Below, in pieces: positions 5,302 to 5,540 of a stretch of DNA of 5,540 nucleotides; position 1 is the stretch's first letter, and each line of letters opens with the position of its first letter. The stretch is taken from positions 1-5,540 of the forward strand of contig JALXAI010000321.1 of the NCBI GenBank assembly GCA_026992215.1, in the 5' to 3' direction. This DNA is from Desulfobacterales bacterium. GTDB taxonomy: Bacteria; Desulfobacterota; Syntrophobacteria; B119-G9. A program made the position numbers and the translations under genes. The notes beneath the pieces were generated by a model that saw only the letters and a list, made by a program, of their open reading frames with translations, was not told where the DNA came from and made no database searches.

Positions 5302-5339
5302 AAATCACCGTCACATTTTTTGAAATGAGACAGATATGA
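5298..5339 (+). CDS. 13-codon ORF bridging mlaF and mlaE
   Basis: ATG 5298 overlaps the mlaF stop as ATGA. The frame encodes MKITVTFFEMRQI and ends at TGA 5337-5339, which overlaps the mlaE ATG (5336-5338), again as ATGA. It fills the gap exactly and could let ribosomes pass from mlaF to mlaE by termination-reinitiation. The peptide has no recognisable motif and its own ribosome site is weak (GAGAAAAAC). It could equally be chance, so treat it as a possible coupling device and not a proven gene. Confidence 0.25.
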   Translation: MKITVTFFEMRQI

Positions 5340-5540
5340 ATGAAATAATAGGCGCCATTGGGAGATACGGGATAAACTGGGTGGAAGAACTTGGAAGGAT
5401 GGGGATCTTCTTTTATTACTCGTTTCTTGGGTTGTTTAAGCCTCCCGGGAAATTTTATTCCACGGTAAAACAGGTTCATTTTATCGGCAACAAGTCGATT
5501 GCAGTGGTATCGTTTACTGCCGCCTTCTCCGGGATGGTTC
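5336..5540 (+). CDS. mlaE: ABC transporter permease, MlaE type, N-terminal part (runs off right edge)
   Basis: An open frame of 68 codons from ATG 5336 to the window edge. It starts MNEIIGAIGRYGINWVEELG, an amphipathic N-terminal region, then hydrophobic residues (about 22-34, MGIFFYYSFLGLF), then KPPGKFYSTVKQVHFIGNKSIAVVSFTAAFSGMV. The FIGNKS...FSGMV stretch resembles the MlaE/YrbE segment that begins the conserved permease core (IGxxS, TxxFxGMV). MlaE is the inner-membrane permease of the phospholipid transporter and works with the MlaF subunit encoded just upstream. An in-frame stop (TGA 5321-5323) lies close before ATG 5336, so the start is well bounded; the ribosome site is weak (GAGA). 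The rest of the gene and any mlaD/mlaC genes lie beyond the window. Confidence 0.82.
   Translation, partial: MNEIIGAIGRYGINWVEELGRMGIFFYYSFLGLFKPPGKFYSTVKQVHFIGNKSIAVVSFTAAFSGMV

Noticed and set aside
5195..5479. 94-codon minus-strand frame across the mlaF-mlaE junction
   Set aside because: Antisense to two well-supported genes, with no motif.

Overview
The window looks like chromosomal DNA of a Gram-negative, outer-membrane-bearing bacterium. The best guess is a member of the Desulfobacterota (former Deltaproteobacteria) or a related proteobacterial line. Three things support this: an Mla-type phospholipid transport operon, an SH3/coiled-coil envelope protein of the YgiM/TIGR04211 type, and a membrane-anchored Rieske protein. 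The taxonomic call is inference; there is no rRNA or other marker gene here. No insertion sequence, CRISPR array, tRNA or rRNA was seen.

Left part, minus strand (1-1353): the N-terminus of a double zinc-ribbon protein runs off the left edge (start TTG at 176). Upstream of it is a gene-free stretch of about 430 bp with several short inverted repeats. Then comes a HAD-family phosphatase gene (608-1327), whose best promoter overlaps its best start codon.

Middle (1354-2019): about 670 bp without a convincing protein gene. It holds a strong minus-strand intrinsic terminator (1404-1436). Just upstream of that is a second hairpin and a sigma-54-like -24/-12 element, which together suggest an unannotated small RNA of about 80 nt with a C-rich character. 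A plus-strand terminator-like hairpin lies at 1948-1972.

Minus-strand envelope genes (2020-3240): an SH3-domain protein with signal peptide, coiled coil and C-terminal membrane anchor, and 63 bp upstream of it a small membrane-anchored Rieske [2Fe-2S] protein without a cytochrome b partner in view. A divergent intergenic region (3241-3644) separates these from the right-hand operon. It carries three consecutive perfect hairpins and a TTGACA promoter.

Right part, plus strand (3645-5540): a tight operon encoding an RsbW/SpoIIAB-like GHKL serine-kinase/anti-sigma protein, a STAS-domain anti-sigma antagonist overlapping it by 29 bp, an MlaF-type ABC ATPase, and the start of an MlaE-type permease that runs off the right edge. 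A 13-codon ORF bridges mlaF and mlaE with 4-bp ATGA overlaps at both ends. This layout puts a phospho-switch (kinase plus phosphorylatable STAS protein) in the place where MlaB, the STAS subunit of the lipid transporter, would be expected. The most interesting hypothesis from the window is therefore that lipid transport is gated by serine phosphorylation.
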